A stretch of DNA of 64,000 bases from Streptomyces sp. CB09001 (GTDB lineage: Bacteria > Actinomycetota > Actinomycetes > Streptomycetales > Streptomycetaceae). Of this stretch, positions 38,263 to 47,103 are shown in pieces. Position numbers and translations under genes: made by a program. Below the pieces are notes generated by a model. It worked only from the letters and a program-made list of their open reading frames with translations, was not told the origin of the DNA and made no database searches. Each line of letters opens with the position of its first letter. The stretch's first letter is position 1. Location of the stretch: positions 992,001-1,056,000 of the forward strand of contig NZ_CP026730.1 in NCBI RefSeq assembly GCF_003369795.1. The letters are read 5' to 3'.

Positions 38263-38451
38263 TCCTCGAACTGCTACCGGAGCACCGCCGCGACGGCCGC
38301 GGGGCGCGATTTCGGGCTGGTCACCGCCGTGGGACGGGACCGCCTGACCGGTGACCCGCCGTCCGGAGGACGGCCAGGTGGGAGTTCGAAGCCTCCACTT
38401 GTGGGCCGGATCCGCTGCCGTGGGCGGGCGTGTCCGACCGGTCGTTACACA

Positions 38452-38481
38452 AGGTTAGCAGCTCGGCGGGGCAAGGGCTAA
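38452..38481 (-). promoter_or_regulatory. Candidate promoter of the infC operon
   Basis: TTAGCC (38481-38476), 18-bp spacer, TAACCT (38457-38452). Transcription would begin near 38445, giving a ~300-nt leader before infC. Confidence 0.5.
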
Positions 38482-38529
38482 CCGAGTCCGGGTGGGGCCC
38501 GCTCCCCCGCTGCGCCTATCGTGTGCGGC

Positions 38530-38895
38530 ATGAGTGAGACCCCTGCTGAATCCTCGGCGAATCCCGACTTCGACGCCATGACCCGCGACATCGCCGAGGT
38601 CCCCGCGGTCGAGGTGATCGTGACGGTCGCCGTCAACCTGATGAGCGCGGCCGCCGTGAAGCTGGGCCTGACCGAGGAGGGCGAGGACCACAAGGACCTG
38701 GACGAGGCCCGCAAGCTGGTGCACGCGCTGGCCGGCCTGCTGGACGCCACCGCGACCGAGATCAGCTCGTTCCACGCGGCGCCGCTGCGCGACGGTCTGA
38801 AGTCGCTCCAGCTGGCCTTCCGCGAGGCCTCGCTGGTCCCGGACGAGCCCGGCCAGGGTCCGGGCGAGAAGTACACGGGCGCGGTCTACGGCTGA
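38530..38895 (+). CDS. DUF1844 family protein
   Basis: 121 residues: MSETPAESSANPDFDAMTRDIAEVPAVEVIVTVAVNLMSAAAVKLGLTEEGEDHKDLDEARKLVHALAGLLDATATEISSFHAAPLRDGLKSLQLAFREAS. DUF1844, a small helical cytoplasmic protein regularly next to infC in actinobacteria; function unknown. The ATG at 38530 is preferred to an in-frame ATG three codons earlier. Divergent from infC. Confidence 0.92.
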   Translation: MSETPAESSANPDFDAMTRDIAEVPAVEVIVTVAVNLMSAAAVKLGLTEEGEDHKDLDEARKLVHALAGLLDATATEISSFHAAPLRDGLKSLQLAFREASLVPDEPGQGPGEKYTGAVYG

Positions 38896-38916
38896 CCGCC
38901 GCCCGTCCGACCCGGG

Positions 38917-39648
38917 CTATCCCCGCAGGTACAAGGGCTCGCCCGGCGGCGTCGCCCCGGCCGGCAGCAGTGCCAGGTCGAGGCCGCGCACCAGGCGGGC
39001 CCTCAGCGTGTCGTCGGCGGCCAGCCGCTCGGCCACGGCGCGCGCGGCCCTCGGCGCGTCGGAGTCCGGGTCCAGCACCAGTGCGAGCGTGCCGTCGGCC
39101 CGGCCCGGTCCGAGGTGGGCCCGCAGCACGGCGGGCTCGTCGGCCAGGACGGCGCGCACCGCCCCGGCCACGGCCGGGTCCGCGAGCGGGTCGGTCGTCG
39201 CACGCCCCTCGGCGAGCGCCAGCAGCACCGCTCCGGTCAGCTCGAACGGCACCGGCCCGGCCAGGTCCAGTACGACGGTGTCCGCCTTCTCGTGCGCGGC
39301 GGCCTGCAACGCCTGGTGCACGGGTACGGCGACGGGGCGGGCCGCGGGGTCCCAGCGGGCGAGCGACTCGGTGGACGTGAACGCGGGGAGCGCGGTGCGG
39401 TCACCGGCCTTCAGGGTCGGTACGGCCATGTCGCTGGTCTTCTCGCGGCGCAGCCCGTTCTCGTCCTCCTCCACCTCACCCAGCACGGCGACGACGGGCA
39501 CGAGCAGCCGGGCGCCCTTGAGCGCCGCCAGCACGGGGGCCACGGCGGCGCGGTCCTCGGCCCAGGCGGCGAGCGCGGCGCTCAGCCGGGGGTCGGCGGT
39601 GCCGTCGTCGTCGGAGAAGGCGGAGTCGGGGATGTTCTTGTTCGCCAC
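38917..39648 (-). CDS. SseB N-terminal domain protein
   Basis: 243 residues with the SseB-type alpha/beta domain at about 20-130 (AALAAWAEDRAAVAPVLAALKGARLLVPVVAVLGEVEEDENGLRREKTSDMAVPTLKAGDRTALPAFTSTESLARWDP). The rest is an Ala/Leu-rich helical region. SseB-domain proteins are common in Streptomyces; no catalytic residues are seen, and their role is unknown. Convergent with DUF1844, 21 bases apart. Confidence 0.88.
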   Translation of the reverse strand: MANKNIPDSAFSDDDGTADPRLSAALAAWAEDRAAVAPVLAALKGARLLVPVVAVLGEVEEDENGLRREKTSDMAVPTLKAGDRTALPAFTSTESLARWDPAARPVAVPVHQALQAAAHEKADTVVLDLAGPVPFELTGAVLLALAEGRATTDPLADPAVAGAVRAVLADEPAVLRAHLGPGRADGTLALVLDPDSDAPRAARAVAERLAADDTLRARLVRGLDLALLPAGATPPGEPLYLRG

Positions 39649-39767
39649 GGTTCCCGACCCTACCGGGGCGCGGGTACGGCGCTTCTCACCGGCCTCTCAG
39701 GGATCTCTCACCCGGATGTGACCTCCGCCAAAGGACCCGCACAGGCACCGCCCGGACCATCGCCGCC

Positions 39768-40727
39768 ATGGCATCCTCCAGAGCCCGGCGGGCCCGGCGG
39801 CACCCCTCGCGGATACGGCCCGCCCTGCTCGCGTTCGCCGTCCTCGGCGCCACGGTCACCGGCGCCGCGTACGGGCAGGGCCACGCACGCCCGGGTGCGG
39901 GCGGCGCCGTATCGTCGTCGGCCTCGGCACCCTCGGGCGGGGAGGCAGCGGTGGAGACGGTCGAGCCGGTCGAGCCGGTGGTGGACGGTGACGCGCGGCT
40001 GGCGGCGGCCATGGCGTCGGTGCCGGTGCCGGACGGCGCCGAGGTGTCGGTGGCGGTGCTGGACCCGGACTCGGGCGCGGGCGCCGCGTACGGCACGGGT
40101 GCCTTCGAGACGGCGAGCATCGTCAAGGTCGACATCCTGGCGGCGCTGCTGCTCCGGGCGCAGGACGCGGGACGGTCGCTGACGGCCGCGGAGAAGTCGT
40201 ACGCCGCCGCGATGATCGAGAAGAGCGACAACGACTCGGCGTCGGCACTGTGGCGGGCGATCGGGACGGCCGACGGACTCGACGCGGCGAACGAACGCCT
40301 CGGGCTGACCGGCACCGAGGGCGGCGACGGCCCGCTGTGGGGGCTGACCCGGACCACCGCCGCCGATCAGGTCGCGTTGTTGCGGCAGGTGTTCGTGGCG
40401 GACGGCTCGGCGCTGAGCGGGGCCTCACGCGCCTATGTGCGCGGGCTGATGGAACGGATCGCGGAGGGTCAGCGGTGGGGTGTGTCGGCGGCGGCCGACG
40501 CGGCCGGTGGGACGGCCGGTTCGGGGTGGGCGCTGAAGAACGGCTGGCTGCGGCGCAGCACCACCGGGCTGTGGGTCGTCAACAGCATCGGGCGGGTGGC
40601 GAGGGGCGGCCACGGCTGCCTGGTGGCGGTGGTGTCGCGGGGCAGCGGTACGCAGGCGGCGGGGATCTCGCTGACCGAGGCGGCGGCGCGCGCGGCGGTG
40701 TCCGCGGTCACGGGCGACCCGCCCTAG
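39768..40727 (+). CDS. Exported class A beta-lactamase-fold serine hydrolase
   Basis: 319 residues; N-terminal basic stretch and signal-like helix (IRPALLAFAVLGATVTGAAYG). The serine hydrolase fold shows S-x-x-K as ETASIVKVDIL, the S-D-N as MIEKSDNDSASALW, and a third motif position ALKNGWLRR in place of KTG. This places it with secreted penicillin-recognising proteins rather than clear beta-lactamases, since the omega-loop Glu is not obvious. It may act on peptidoglycan or be a catalytically weak beta-lactam-binding protein. Convergent, 16 bases apart, with the mycosin gene. Confidence 0.82.
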   Translation: MASSRARRARRHPSRIRPALLAFAVLGATVTGAAYGQGHARPGAGGAVSSSASAPSGGEAAVETVEPVEPVVDGDARLAAAMASVPVPDGAEVSVAVLDPDSGAGAAYGTGAFETASIVKVDILAALLLRAQDAGRSLTAAEKSYAAAMIEKSDNDSASALWRAIGTADGLDAANERLGLTGTEGGDGPLWGLTRTTAADQVALLRQVFVADGSALSGASRAYVRGLMERIAEGQRWGVSAAADAAGGTAGSGWALKNGWLRRSTTGLWVVNSIGRVARGGHGCLVAVVSRGSGTQAAGISLTEAAARAAVSAVTGDPP

Positions 40728-40743
40728 GAACCCGTCCGGGTGG

Positions 40744-41925
40744 TCAGAAGTCGTCGTGGCGTTCGCGGCGGCCCCGCCACAGGACCACGGCGGCGACCAC
40801 CAGGACGCCGCCCGCGCCGCCGGCCAGCGGGGCGGCCCAGGCGGAGGTGTCGTCGTCGGAGGCGGGGGCGTCCGGTCCGGTGCCGAAGTACTCGTCCCCG
40901 TACGACGCCGCCCTCAGGCCCTCCGGCTTCAGCCGTCCGGCCGCCTCGATGGCGGCGGCCGGGTCGACGAAGCCGAAGCCCCGGGAGTCGTCGCGGCCCT
41001 CGGCCGGGGCGTTGCGGGCGGTGTCCTCCAGGACGGACTTGACCTGGGCCGGGGTGAGGTCCGGGTGGGCCGCCTTCACCAGGGCGGCGGCCCCGGAGAC
41101 GAAGGCGGAGGCGGCGCTGGTGCCCCAGCCCTCGTAGTAGCGGTGGTCGGGGTCGGCGATGATCACGTCGACGCCTGGGGCACTGACCGTGGCGTACCAG
41201 CGGCGGGTGGAGAAGGAGGCGCGGGTGCCGTAGCGGTCGACGGCGGTCGCGGCGATCACACCCGGGTAGGCGGCCGGGTAGGAGATGTGGTCGCCCTTCT
41301 CGCCGCCGTTGCCGGCCGAGGCGACGACGATCACGCCTTTCCTCAGGGCGTACTGGATGGCCTCGTCCTCGGCCGGTTCGGGGTGGGCGGAGGCGGAGTC
41401 GTCGCCGAGGGAGAGGTTGATGATGTCGGCGCCGTGGTCGGCGGCCCAGCGGATGCCCTCGGCCAGGGCGTTGCCGCGGGTCTTGCGGGCCTTCGCGCGG
41501 GACGGGTCGCCGTCCTCCAGGATCACGCGGAGGGGGAGGATCCTGGCCTCCGGGGCGATGCCCATGACGCCGTCGGTGTTGCCGGGGCCGTGTCCGTGAC
41601 CGGCGATGATCCCGGCCATGGCGGTGCCGTGCCGGGCCCAGGAGCGGTCGCCCTCGCTCGCGCCGAAGCCGACCAGGTCCTTGCCGGTGAGGACGTTGCC
41701 GGCCAGGTCGGGGTGGTCGGCCTCGACGCCGGTGTCCAGGACGGCGACGGTGACGCCCGCGCCCTTGGTGGTGCGCCACGCCTGCTGGGTGTGCATGGCG
41801 TCCAGGGCCCACTGCTGGGCGCGGATGCCGTCGGCGTGCGCGGCGGGCGCCGGGGCGAGGACGAGGGCGGCGGCGAGGAACAGGCTCAGGGCGCCGGTCC
41901 TGCGGCGGATGTCCGCGGGGGTCAC
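40744..41925 (-). CDS. mycP: Type VII secretion-associated subtilisin-like protease (mycosin)
   Basis: 393 residues: signal (LSLFLAAALVLAPAPAAHA), S8 domain with Asp in GVTVAVLDTGVEADHPDL, His in WARHGTAMAGIIAGH, oxyanion region SAGNGG, and Ser in GWGTSAASAFVSGAAALVKAAHPDL, then a linker and one C-terminal membrane helix (PLAGGAGGVLVVAAVVLWRGRR). This is the mycosin design: a membrane-held protease at the outer face of the type VII system. GTG start at 41925 overlaps the stop of the proline-rich partner (GTGA), so the two are coupled. No ESX core (EccB, C, D) is in this window. Confidence 0.92.
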   Translation of the reverse strand: MTPADIRRRTGALSLFLAAALVLAPAPAAHADGIRAQQWALDAMHTQQAWRTTKGAGVTVAVLDTGVEADHPDLAGNVLTGKDLVGFGASEGDRSWARHGTAMAGIIAGHGHGPGNTDGVMGIAPEARILPLRVILEDGDPSRAKARKTRGNALAEGIRWAADHGADIINLSLGDDSASAHPEPAEDEAIQYALRKGVIVVASAGNGGEKGDHISYPAAYPGVIAATAVDRYGTRASFSTRRWYATVSAPGVDVIIADPDHRYYEGWGTSAASAFVSGAAALVKAAHPDLTPAQVKSVLEDTARNAPAEGRDDSRGFGFVDPAAAIEAAGRLKPEGLRAASYGDEYFGTGPDAPASDDDTSAWAAPLAGGAGGVLVVAAVVLWRGRRERHDDF

Positions 41926-43754
41926 GAGGGGTGCTCCGTGGGCGCGCCGACGTGTCTGCGCAGGGCGCGTTCGACGCGGTCGGCGAGGCCCTGCGCCTCG
42001 TGGCCGAGACCGGCCTGGGCGGGCGCCGACGCGGCACCGGACTCGATGGCCTCCTCGGCGGGTTCGGGTTCGTCGACGGTGCGGCCGTCGGCCCAGCCGG
42101 ACACGGCGTAGACGACGACGGGGGCGTCGGTGAGGACCGAGACGGTCCACGATCCCCGCTGGGGTGCGCCGAAGCCCTCGGCGACCGTGTCCTTGGCCGC
42201 GTAGGGCAGGGGCATGAGGTCGTCCCGGCGGCCCAGGCCCTCCTTCTCGAACCGGCCGGCCAGCGAGGTCATGGCGGCGGCGTCGGCCTTGGTGAAGAGC
42301 AGGCCGACAGTGGTGACGTGGCTCTGGGTGGCGTCGGTGTAGGTGGCCCGCAGCAGCCGCGAGCAGCCGACCGGGTCGAGCACCTTGGCGAGGAGCCGGT
42401 CGAAGGCGCCCGCGCAGCCGCCGTCCGGGGCGACCGCGACCCGCGTCCAGGTGCGGTCGGCTCCGCCGGGGCCGGCCCCCTTGCCCTGGACGGTGGGCGG
42501 GAACAGCTGGTCGACGGGCACGCTGTGCCACAGGTCCCCGGCCTCGGTGTACGCACTGCGCGCGCCCTCGTCCCCGGAGTCTCCGGCGAGCCAGCTGCCG
42601 GTGACGGCTCCGGTGAGGAGCCCCACGCCGAGCACGAGACAGACGGCCGCGGCGACGACCTGCGGCCGCGGGCGCCCGCCGAGCGGCCGCGGCCGGGCCA
42701 GTCCGTCGTACCCCTCGGGCTCGCCGAACGAGACCCGGGGCCGCGCCTCGTACGGGGTGCTCCAGGAGAGGGCGGGGTCGGGGGTGGCCGGGGCCGCCGT
42801 GCCGGAGGGCGGGGCGGGTGTCGTGTGTGACGCGTGGGGTTCCGTGCGAGCCGACGGTTCCGCGGCCGGCGTCGTTCGCGGCTCCGGTTCCGGGTCCGGC
42901 GGGACCGGGCGCAGTCGGGCGGTCGTCTCCGTCGGGGTCTCCTCGGGAGCACCGGGACGGCGCGGCGGTGCCTGCGGTACGCCGCCGCGCGGGGCGTCAC
43001 GGCCGACGGTCGGCGCGGTGTCGGGGAAGCGGGCGGAGGCACGGGGCGGCGGGGCCGCGGGGTCGGCGGACCGGGGGACGCCGAGCCGGAATCGCGGGTG
43101 GCGGGCCCGGACACCGGAGCCTTCGGCGTTCCCGTCCCGGGCGGGACCGAAGGCCGCGTCGGGGCGCGCCTCGGGCTTCGCGGACTCCGGGCCGCCGCGC
43201 TCCCCCGGCGCCCGTGCCGGGCGGGGCGGGACGCCGGGACGGGGCGGGGTTCCCGGACGCGGGGGCGCGGCGGGGCGGGACGGAGCCGACGGGTGGGTGG
43301 CGGTGTCCGGGCCGGACTCCGGGCGCGGCGGCACCGCACGGCGAGCCGTGGACTCCGGGTGCGACAGGCTGGGGCGCGGCACCGCGCCGGAACCCGGCGG
43401 GGACGCCGGCGAATCCGCCGCGGAAACCGCCGGTCCCGCCCCGGGGCCCGGGGCGGGTGCAGGGGTCGGGGCGGGTGCTGGGGTCGGGGCAGGCCCAGAA
43501 CCCGAGGCAGGCCCAGGATGCGGGGCAGGCCGAGGATGCGGGGCGCGAGCAGGGGCGGAGACAGGAACCGAGGCAGGCCCAGAACCCGAGGCAGGCCCAG
43601 GATGCGGGGCGCGGGCAGGGGCGGAGGTGGGCGCAGGAACCGAGCCAGGCCCAGGAGCCGTTGCGGGCGCAGGGGGCGAGGGGGGCGCGGAGTCCGGGCG
43701 GGGCGGTGTTTCGGGGTGCGGGGGGAGGGAGGCGCGGCGCGCTTCCGTGCTCAT
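41922..43754 (-). CDS. Proline-rich single-pass membrane protein partnering the mycosin
   Basis: 610 residues. Residues 1 to about 360 are a low-complexity Pro/Ala/Gly/Ser tail with short repeats (PHPGPASGSGPASVPVSAPA type), encoded by near-tandem DNA at about 43480-43640. A membrane helix follows (VVAAAVCLVLGVGLLTGAVTG), then a ~190-residue outside domain with WHSVPVDQLFPPTVQGKGAG, DGGCAGAF ... VGCSRLLRATY (two Cys) and LLFTKADAAAMTSLAGRFEKEG. No known family. The start is taken at MSTEARRASLPP (43754). It overlaps the mycosin gene, so the pair likely forms one assembly in the envelope, with the long proline arm in the cytoplasm. Confidence 0.8.
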   Translation of the reverse strand: MSTEARRASLPPHPETPPRPDSAPPSPPAPATAPGPGSVPAPTSAPARAPHPGPASGSGPASVPVSAPARAPHPRPAPHPGPASGSGPAPTPAPAPTPAPAPGPGAGPAVSAADSPASPPGSGAVPRPSLSHPESTARRAVPPRPESGPDTATHPSAPSRPAAPPRPGTPPRPGVPPRPARAPGERGGPESAKPEARPDAAFGPARDGNAEGSGVRARHPRFRLGVPRSADPAAPPPRASARFPDTAPTVGRDAPRGGVPQAPPRRPGAPEETPTETTARLRPVPPDPEPEPRTTPAAEPSARTEPHASHTTPAPPSGTAAPATPDPALSWSTPYEARPRVSFGEPEGYDGLARPRPLGGRPRPQVVAAAVCLVLGVGLLTGAVTGSWLAGDSGDEGARSAYTEAGDLWHSVPVDQLFPPTVQGKGAGPGGADRTWTRVAVAPDGGCAGAFDRLLAKVLDPVGCSRLLRATYTDATQSHVTTVGLLFTKADAAAMTSLAGRFEKEGLGRRDDLMPLPYAAKDTVAEGFGAPQRGSWTVSVLTDAPVVVYAVSGWADGRTVDEPEPAEEAIESGAASAPAQAGLGHEAQGLADRVERALRRHVGAPTEHPS

Positions 43755-44054
43755 GCACCCCCCGTTTCCTCGGGCCCGGCCCGTTTCTCCGACACGGGCC
43801 GGAGACGGTGGTCCTGACCGCGGTCTCCTGCCCGGCCCGGCGCGGAACCGATCCGTCCCGGGCACGCATACCCGCTCGGGGGGACCGCCATCCCGGCGCG
43901 GGCTTCTGGGCCCTGCCGCCGGGGCCGGGCCCGCCTTGCGTGCGCGTCACTCTACGGCGTGACCCCGCCGGAGGGGGAACCAGTCCGCGCGCCCGTGGCA
44001 TTGGCCCGGATCGTCCCCCTACCCTGCGGTAATCCTGTCTGGCAGGCTTCCGTC
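43755..44054. other. 300-bp divergent intergenic region with no gene seen
   Basis: Between the proline-rich protein (minus) and the PLP enzyme (plus). No RNA gene, strong palindrome or convincing coding frame seen; promoters of both genes are presumably here. Confidence 0.6.
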
Positions 44055-45263
44055 ATGACCGCACGCGCCGCCGACCGGGCCCGCTACGACCGGGCCACCG
44101 CCCATCTGGACGCCCCCGTGGCGATCGTGGACCTGGAGGCCTTCGACGCCAACGCGGACGATTTGGTCCGCCGGGCCGGCGGGAAGCCGATCCGGGTCGC
44201 CAGCAAGTCCGTACGCTGTCGTGCGCTGCTGGAACGGGCCCTGGCCAGGGACGGTTTCGCGGGCGTCATGTCGTTCACGCTGGCCGAGTCCCTGTGGCTG
44301 GCGCGCTCCGGTTTCGAGGACGTGCTGCTCGCCTATCCGTCGGCGGACCGCGCCGGGTACGCCGAGCTGACCGCCGACCCCAAGCTCGCCTCCGCCGTGA
44401 CGGTGATGGTCGACGACGTGGCCCAGCTGGACCTCGTCGACGCGGCGCGCGGGGGCGACGGCGGCGCGGAAGTCGTGCGGGTCTGTTTGGAGTTGGACAC
44501 CTCGCTGAGGCTGCTCGGGGGGCGGGTGCGGGTCGGGGCCCGGCGCTCCCCGCTGCACTCCCCCGCCGAGGTCGCCGACCTGGCCCGGGCGGTGGCCCGG
44601 CGGCCGGGGTTCGAGGTCGTCGGCATCATGGCGTACGAGGGGCATGTCGCCGGGGTCGGTGACGCGGTGGCGGGGCATCCGTTCCGGTCGCGTGCCGTGC
44701 GGCTGATGCAGGCCGCCGCGCGCCGGGAGCTCGCCGAGCGGCGGGCGGCCGTGGTGCGGGCGGTCCGCGCCGTGGTGCCCGGCCTGGAGTTCGTCAACGG
44801 CGGCGGCACGGGCAGCGTGCAGCACACCGCCGCCGAGGACGCGGTCACGGAGATCGCGGCCGGCTCCGGGCTGTACGTGCCGCGGTTGTTCGACAACTAC
44901 ACGTCGTTCACCGGTCGTCCGGCGGCACTGTTCGCGCAGCCCGTCGTACGGCGGCCGGGCGTCGGGGTCGTGACCGTGCTCGGCGGCGGGTATCCGGCCT
45001 CGGGTGCGGCCGGCGCCGACCGGCTGCCGGTGCCGTATCTGCCCGAGGGCCTGCGCTACGACCCCCAGGAGGGCCCGGGCGAAGTGCAGACGCCGCTGCT
45101 CGGCTCGCCCGCCGACGATCTGCTGATCGGCGACAAGGTGTGGTTCCGGCACGCCAAGGCCGGGGAGCTGTGCGAGCGGTTCGACGCGCTGCACCTGGTG
45201 GCGGGCGACGCGGTGACGGCGACGGTGCCGACCTACCGGGGCGAGGGGCACACCTTCCTGTAG
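44055..45263 (+). CDS. PLP-dependent amino acid deaminase/aldolase (DSD1/alanine-racemase fold)
   Basis: 402 residues, fold-type III PLP enzyme of the D-threonine aldolase / D-serine dehydratase-like group. PLP lysine in GKPIRVASKSVRCRALLER near residue 55; barrel strands MVDDVAQLDLVDAA, VVRVCLELDTSLRLLGGRVRVG, GFEVVGIMAYEGHVAGVGD, GLEFVNGGGTGSVQHT; C-terminal beta domain with GDKVWFRHAKAGELCERFDALHLV, whose His and Cys sit where DSD1 enzymes bind zinc. Likely deaminates or cleaves a D-amino acid. The ATG at 44055 is chosen. The last 23 bases including the stop are duplicated in tandem right after the gene (45264-45286). Confidence 0.88.
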   Translation: MTARAADRARYDRATAHLDAPVAIVDLEAFDANADDLVRRAGGKPIRVASKSVRCRALLERALARDGFAGVMSFTLAESLWLARSGFEDVLLAYPSADRAGYAELTADPKLASAVTVMVDDVAQLDLVDAARGGDGGAEVVRVCLELDTSLRLLGGRVRVGARRSPLHSPAEVADLARAVARRPGFEVVGIMAYEGHVAGVGDAVAGHPFRSRAVRLMQAAARRELAERRAAVVRAVRAVVPGLEFVNGGGTGSVQHTAAEDAVTEIAAGSGLYVPRLFDNYTSFTGRPAALFAQPVVRRPGVGVVTVLGGGYPASGAAGADRLPVPYLPEGLRYDPQEGPGEVQTPLLGSPADDLLIGDKVWFRHAKAGELCERFDALHLVAGDAVTATVPTYRGEGHTFL

Positions 45264-45286
45264 GCGAGGGGCACACCTTCCTGTAG
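45241..45286 (+). repeat. 23-bp perfect tandem duplication across a stop codon
   Basis: 45241-45263 (last codons GEGHTFL and TAG of the PLP enzyme) is repeated exactly at 45264-45286. The second copy lies outside the frame's stop. Confidence 0.97.
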
Positions 45287-45317
45287 CGGGGAGCCCTCCG
45301 CCGGGCCAGTGTCGGTG

Positions 45318-46289
45318 TCAGTCCGTCGGGCCGATGCCGCTGCCCACGCCGCCGCCGGTGTCCGCGTCGCCGATGGGCCGGATGCCCTTGGTGATCTTGT
45401 CCATGCCGGCCAGGGGCGGTCCGTCCTCCCCGGCGTCGAAGACGTAGCGGACGAGGATCGGGGACTCGGTGCCGACGGTGGAGGGGAACACCATCGACTG
45501 CACGTAGCCGCCGGGTCCCTCGGCCGTCGTCACCCGCCAGCGGACGTAGTACCCGGCGCGTCCGGCGACCGCGACGGGGCCGGACGCCACCTCCTCGTGG
45601 GACTCGACGCCGCCGAAGGGCTTGTTGCCGATCAGGTCGCGGTCGTAGGCGTCGTCGGCCGCGTCCTCGATGTCCTGCTCGGCCAGGACCTTCGGGGAGG
45701 ACTCGGCGTTCGCCGTGACGGTGCGCGAGACGACGAGGCCGTGCCGGCACACGCTGCCGTCGGCGGGGCAGTCGTAGGTGCCGTCGGTGGTCATCATGAC
45801 GTCGTCCTCGGCGACGTACTTGGGCCGGACCCAGCCGTCCGGCAGCGGGAAGGTGATGCCGTTGAGCTGGTCCTCGACCAGGGCCGGGTCGTCGGCGGAG
45901 GGCTCGGAGGCGGTGGGTGAGGGGGACGGCGGGTCGCTCCCCGGTGCGGGGTCGGTGGCGGTCGCCGTGACCGGCGGGGTCTGCGTCCGCGGGCTGCCGT
46001 CGTCGTCCTCGCCCAGCACGAACACGCCGGTGACGATCGCCGCGACCAGCACGGCCGCGGCGGCGGTGAGGGCGACGGCCTTGCCGCGTCCGCCGGTGCC
46101 CGTCCCCGGTCCGGGCACCGGACCCGGCACGGGCACCGGACCCGGCACGGGAGCCCGGCCCACCGCCGGCCCGAACCCGACGGGCTCGGGAGCCCGGCGG
46201 TGTTCCGTCCAGGCGGTGCCGTCCCACCAGCGTTCCAGGTGCGGGGCCGACGGGTCCCGGTACCAGCCGGGCGGGGGCGTCATGCTCAT
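45318..46289 (-). CDS. DUF2510 membrane protein with extracytoplasmic domain
   Basis: 323 residues: N-terminal DUF2510 (GWYRDPSAPHLERWWDGTAWTEHRRAP), a Pro-rich linker of PVPGPVPGPG repeats, a helix (VALTAAAAVLVAAIVTGVFVLG), a Thr/Pro/Ser linker, then an outside domain (GITFPLPDGWVRPKYVAEDDVMMTTDGTYDCPADGSVCRHGLVV ... WRVTTAEGPGGYVQSMVFPS). One Cys pair may form a disulfide. DUF2510 precedes many actinobacterial membrane proteins; the outside domain is unnamed. ATG at 46289 or 46283. Confidence 0.82.
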   Translation of the reverse strand: MSMTPPPGWYRDPSAPHLERWWDGTAWTEHRRAPEPVGFGPAVGRAPVPGPVPVPGPVPGPGTGTGGRGKAVALTAAAAVLVAAIVTGVFVLGEDDDGSPRTQTPPVTATATDPAPGSDPPSPSPTASEPSADDPALVEDQLNGITFPLPDGWVRPKYVAEDDVMMTTDGTYDCPADGSVCRHGLVVSRTVTANAESSPKVLAEQDIEDAADDAYDRDLIGNKPFGGVESHEEVASGPVAVAGRAGYYVRWRVTTAEGPGGYVQSMVFPSTVGTESPILVRYVFDAGEDGPPLAGMDKITKGIRPIGDADTGGGVGSGIGPTD

Positions 46290-46320
46290 CCCGGCACTGT
46301 AGGACGCCCCGCACGCTGAG

Positions 46321-47103
46321 CTACAGCGGTGTGACGTACGCCCCGGAGATCCCGCCGTCCACCAGGAAGTCCGTGGCGTTGACGAAGGAGGAGTCGTCGC
46401 TGGCCAGGAAGGCGACGGCGGCGGCGATCTCCTCGGCCTCGGCGAACCGCCCCACCGGGATGTGCACGAGGCGGCGCGCGGCGCGCTCCGGGTCCTTGGC
46501 GAACAGCTCCTGGAGCAGCGGGGTGTTGACCGGTCCGGGGCACAGCGCGTTGACGCGGATGCCCTCCCGGGCGAACTGCACGCCCAGTTCCCGGGACATG
46601 GCGAGGACGCCGCCCTTGGACGCGGTGTACGAGATCTGCGAGGTGGCCGCGCCCATCCGGGCCACGAAGGAGGCGGTGTTGATGATGGAGCCCCGTCCCT
46701 GGCGCCGCATGTAGGGGATGGCGGCCTTGCAGCACAGGTAGACGGAGGTGAGGTTGACCTCCTGGACGCGCCGCCACGCCTCCAGGCCGGTCTCCAGGAT
46801 GGAGTCGTCGTCGGGCGGCGAGATACCGGCGTTGTTGAACGCGACGTCGACACTGCCGTAGGTGTCGTAGGCCGCCGCGAACAGCGCCTCGACCTGCTCG
46901 GGGTCGGTGACGTCGGCCTTGACGAAGGTGCCGCCGGTCTCCTCGGCCGCGGCCTTGCCCCGGGTCTCGTCCACGTCGCCGCAGACGACGTGGGCGCCCT
47001 CGGAGGCGAGCCTGCGGGTCGCGGCGAGGCCGATGCCGCTGCCCGCCCCGGTGACGACCGCGGTACGGCCGACGAGCCTGCGGCAGACGATGTCTTCGCT
47101 CAC
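46321..47103 (-). CDS. Short-chain dehydrogenase in the gamma-glutamyl amine cluster
   Basis: 260 residues, classical SDR with TAVVTGAGSGIGLAATRRLASEGAHVVCGDVDE (Asp after beta-2, hence NAD), NNAG in VAFNNAGISP, catalytic Ser in INTASFVARM, and YTASKGG with the Tyr and Lys. GTG start at 47103 overlaps the aldehyde dehydrogenase stop (GTGA), so it is coupled to that gene. It likely oxidises an alcohol or aldehyde intermediate derived from the glutamylated amine. From memory, S. coelicolor has the same trio next to glnA4. Confidence 0.92.
   Translation of the reverse strand: MSEDIVCRRLVGRTAVVTGAGSGIGLAATRRLASEGAHVVCGDVDETRGKAAAEETGGTFVKADVTDPEQVEALFAAAYDTYGSVDVAFNNAGISPPDDDSILETGLEAWRRVQEVNLTSVYLCCKAAIPYMRRQGRGSIINTASFVARMGAATSQISYTASKGGVLAMSRELGVQFAREGIRVNALCPGPVNTPLLQELFAKDPERAARRLVHIPVGRFAEAEEIAAAVAFLASDDSSFVNATDFLVDGGISGAYVTPL

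Noticed and set aside
38360..38400. tRNA-like GTTCGAA string in the infC leader
   Set aside because: No acceptor stem, anticodon stem or D arm can be assembled around it; it lies inside a structured mRNA leader.
39768..40727. Resistance beta-lactamase
   Set aside because: S-x-x-K and SDN are present but the Glu-containing omega loop and KTG box are not recognisable, so only a beta-lactamase-fold hydrolase is claimed.
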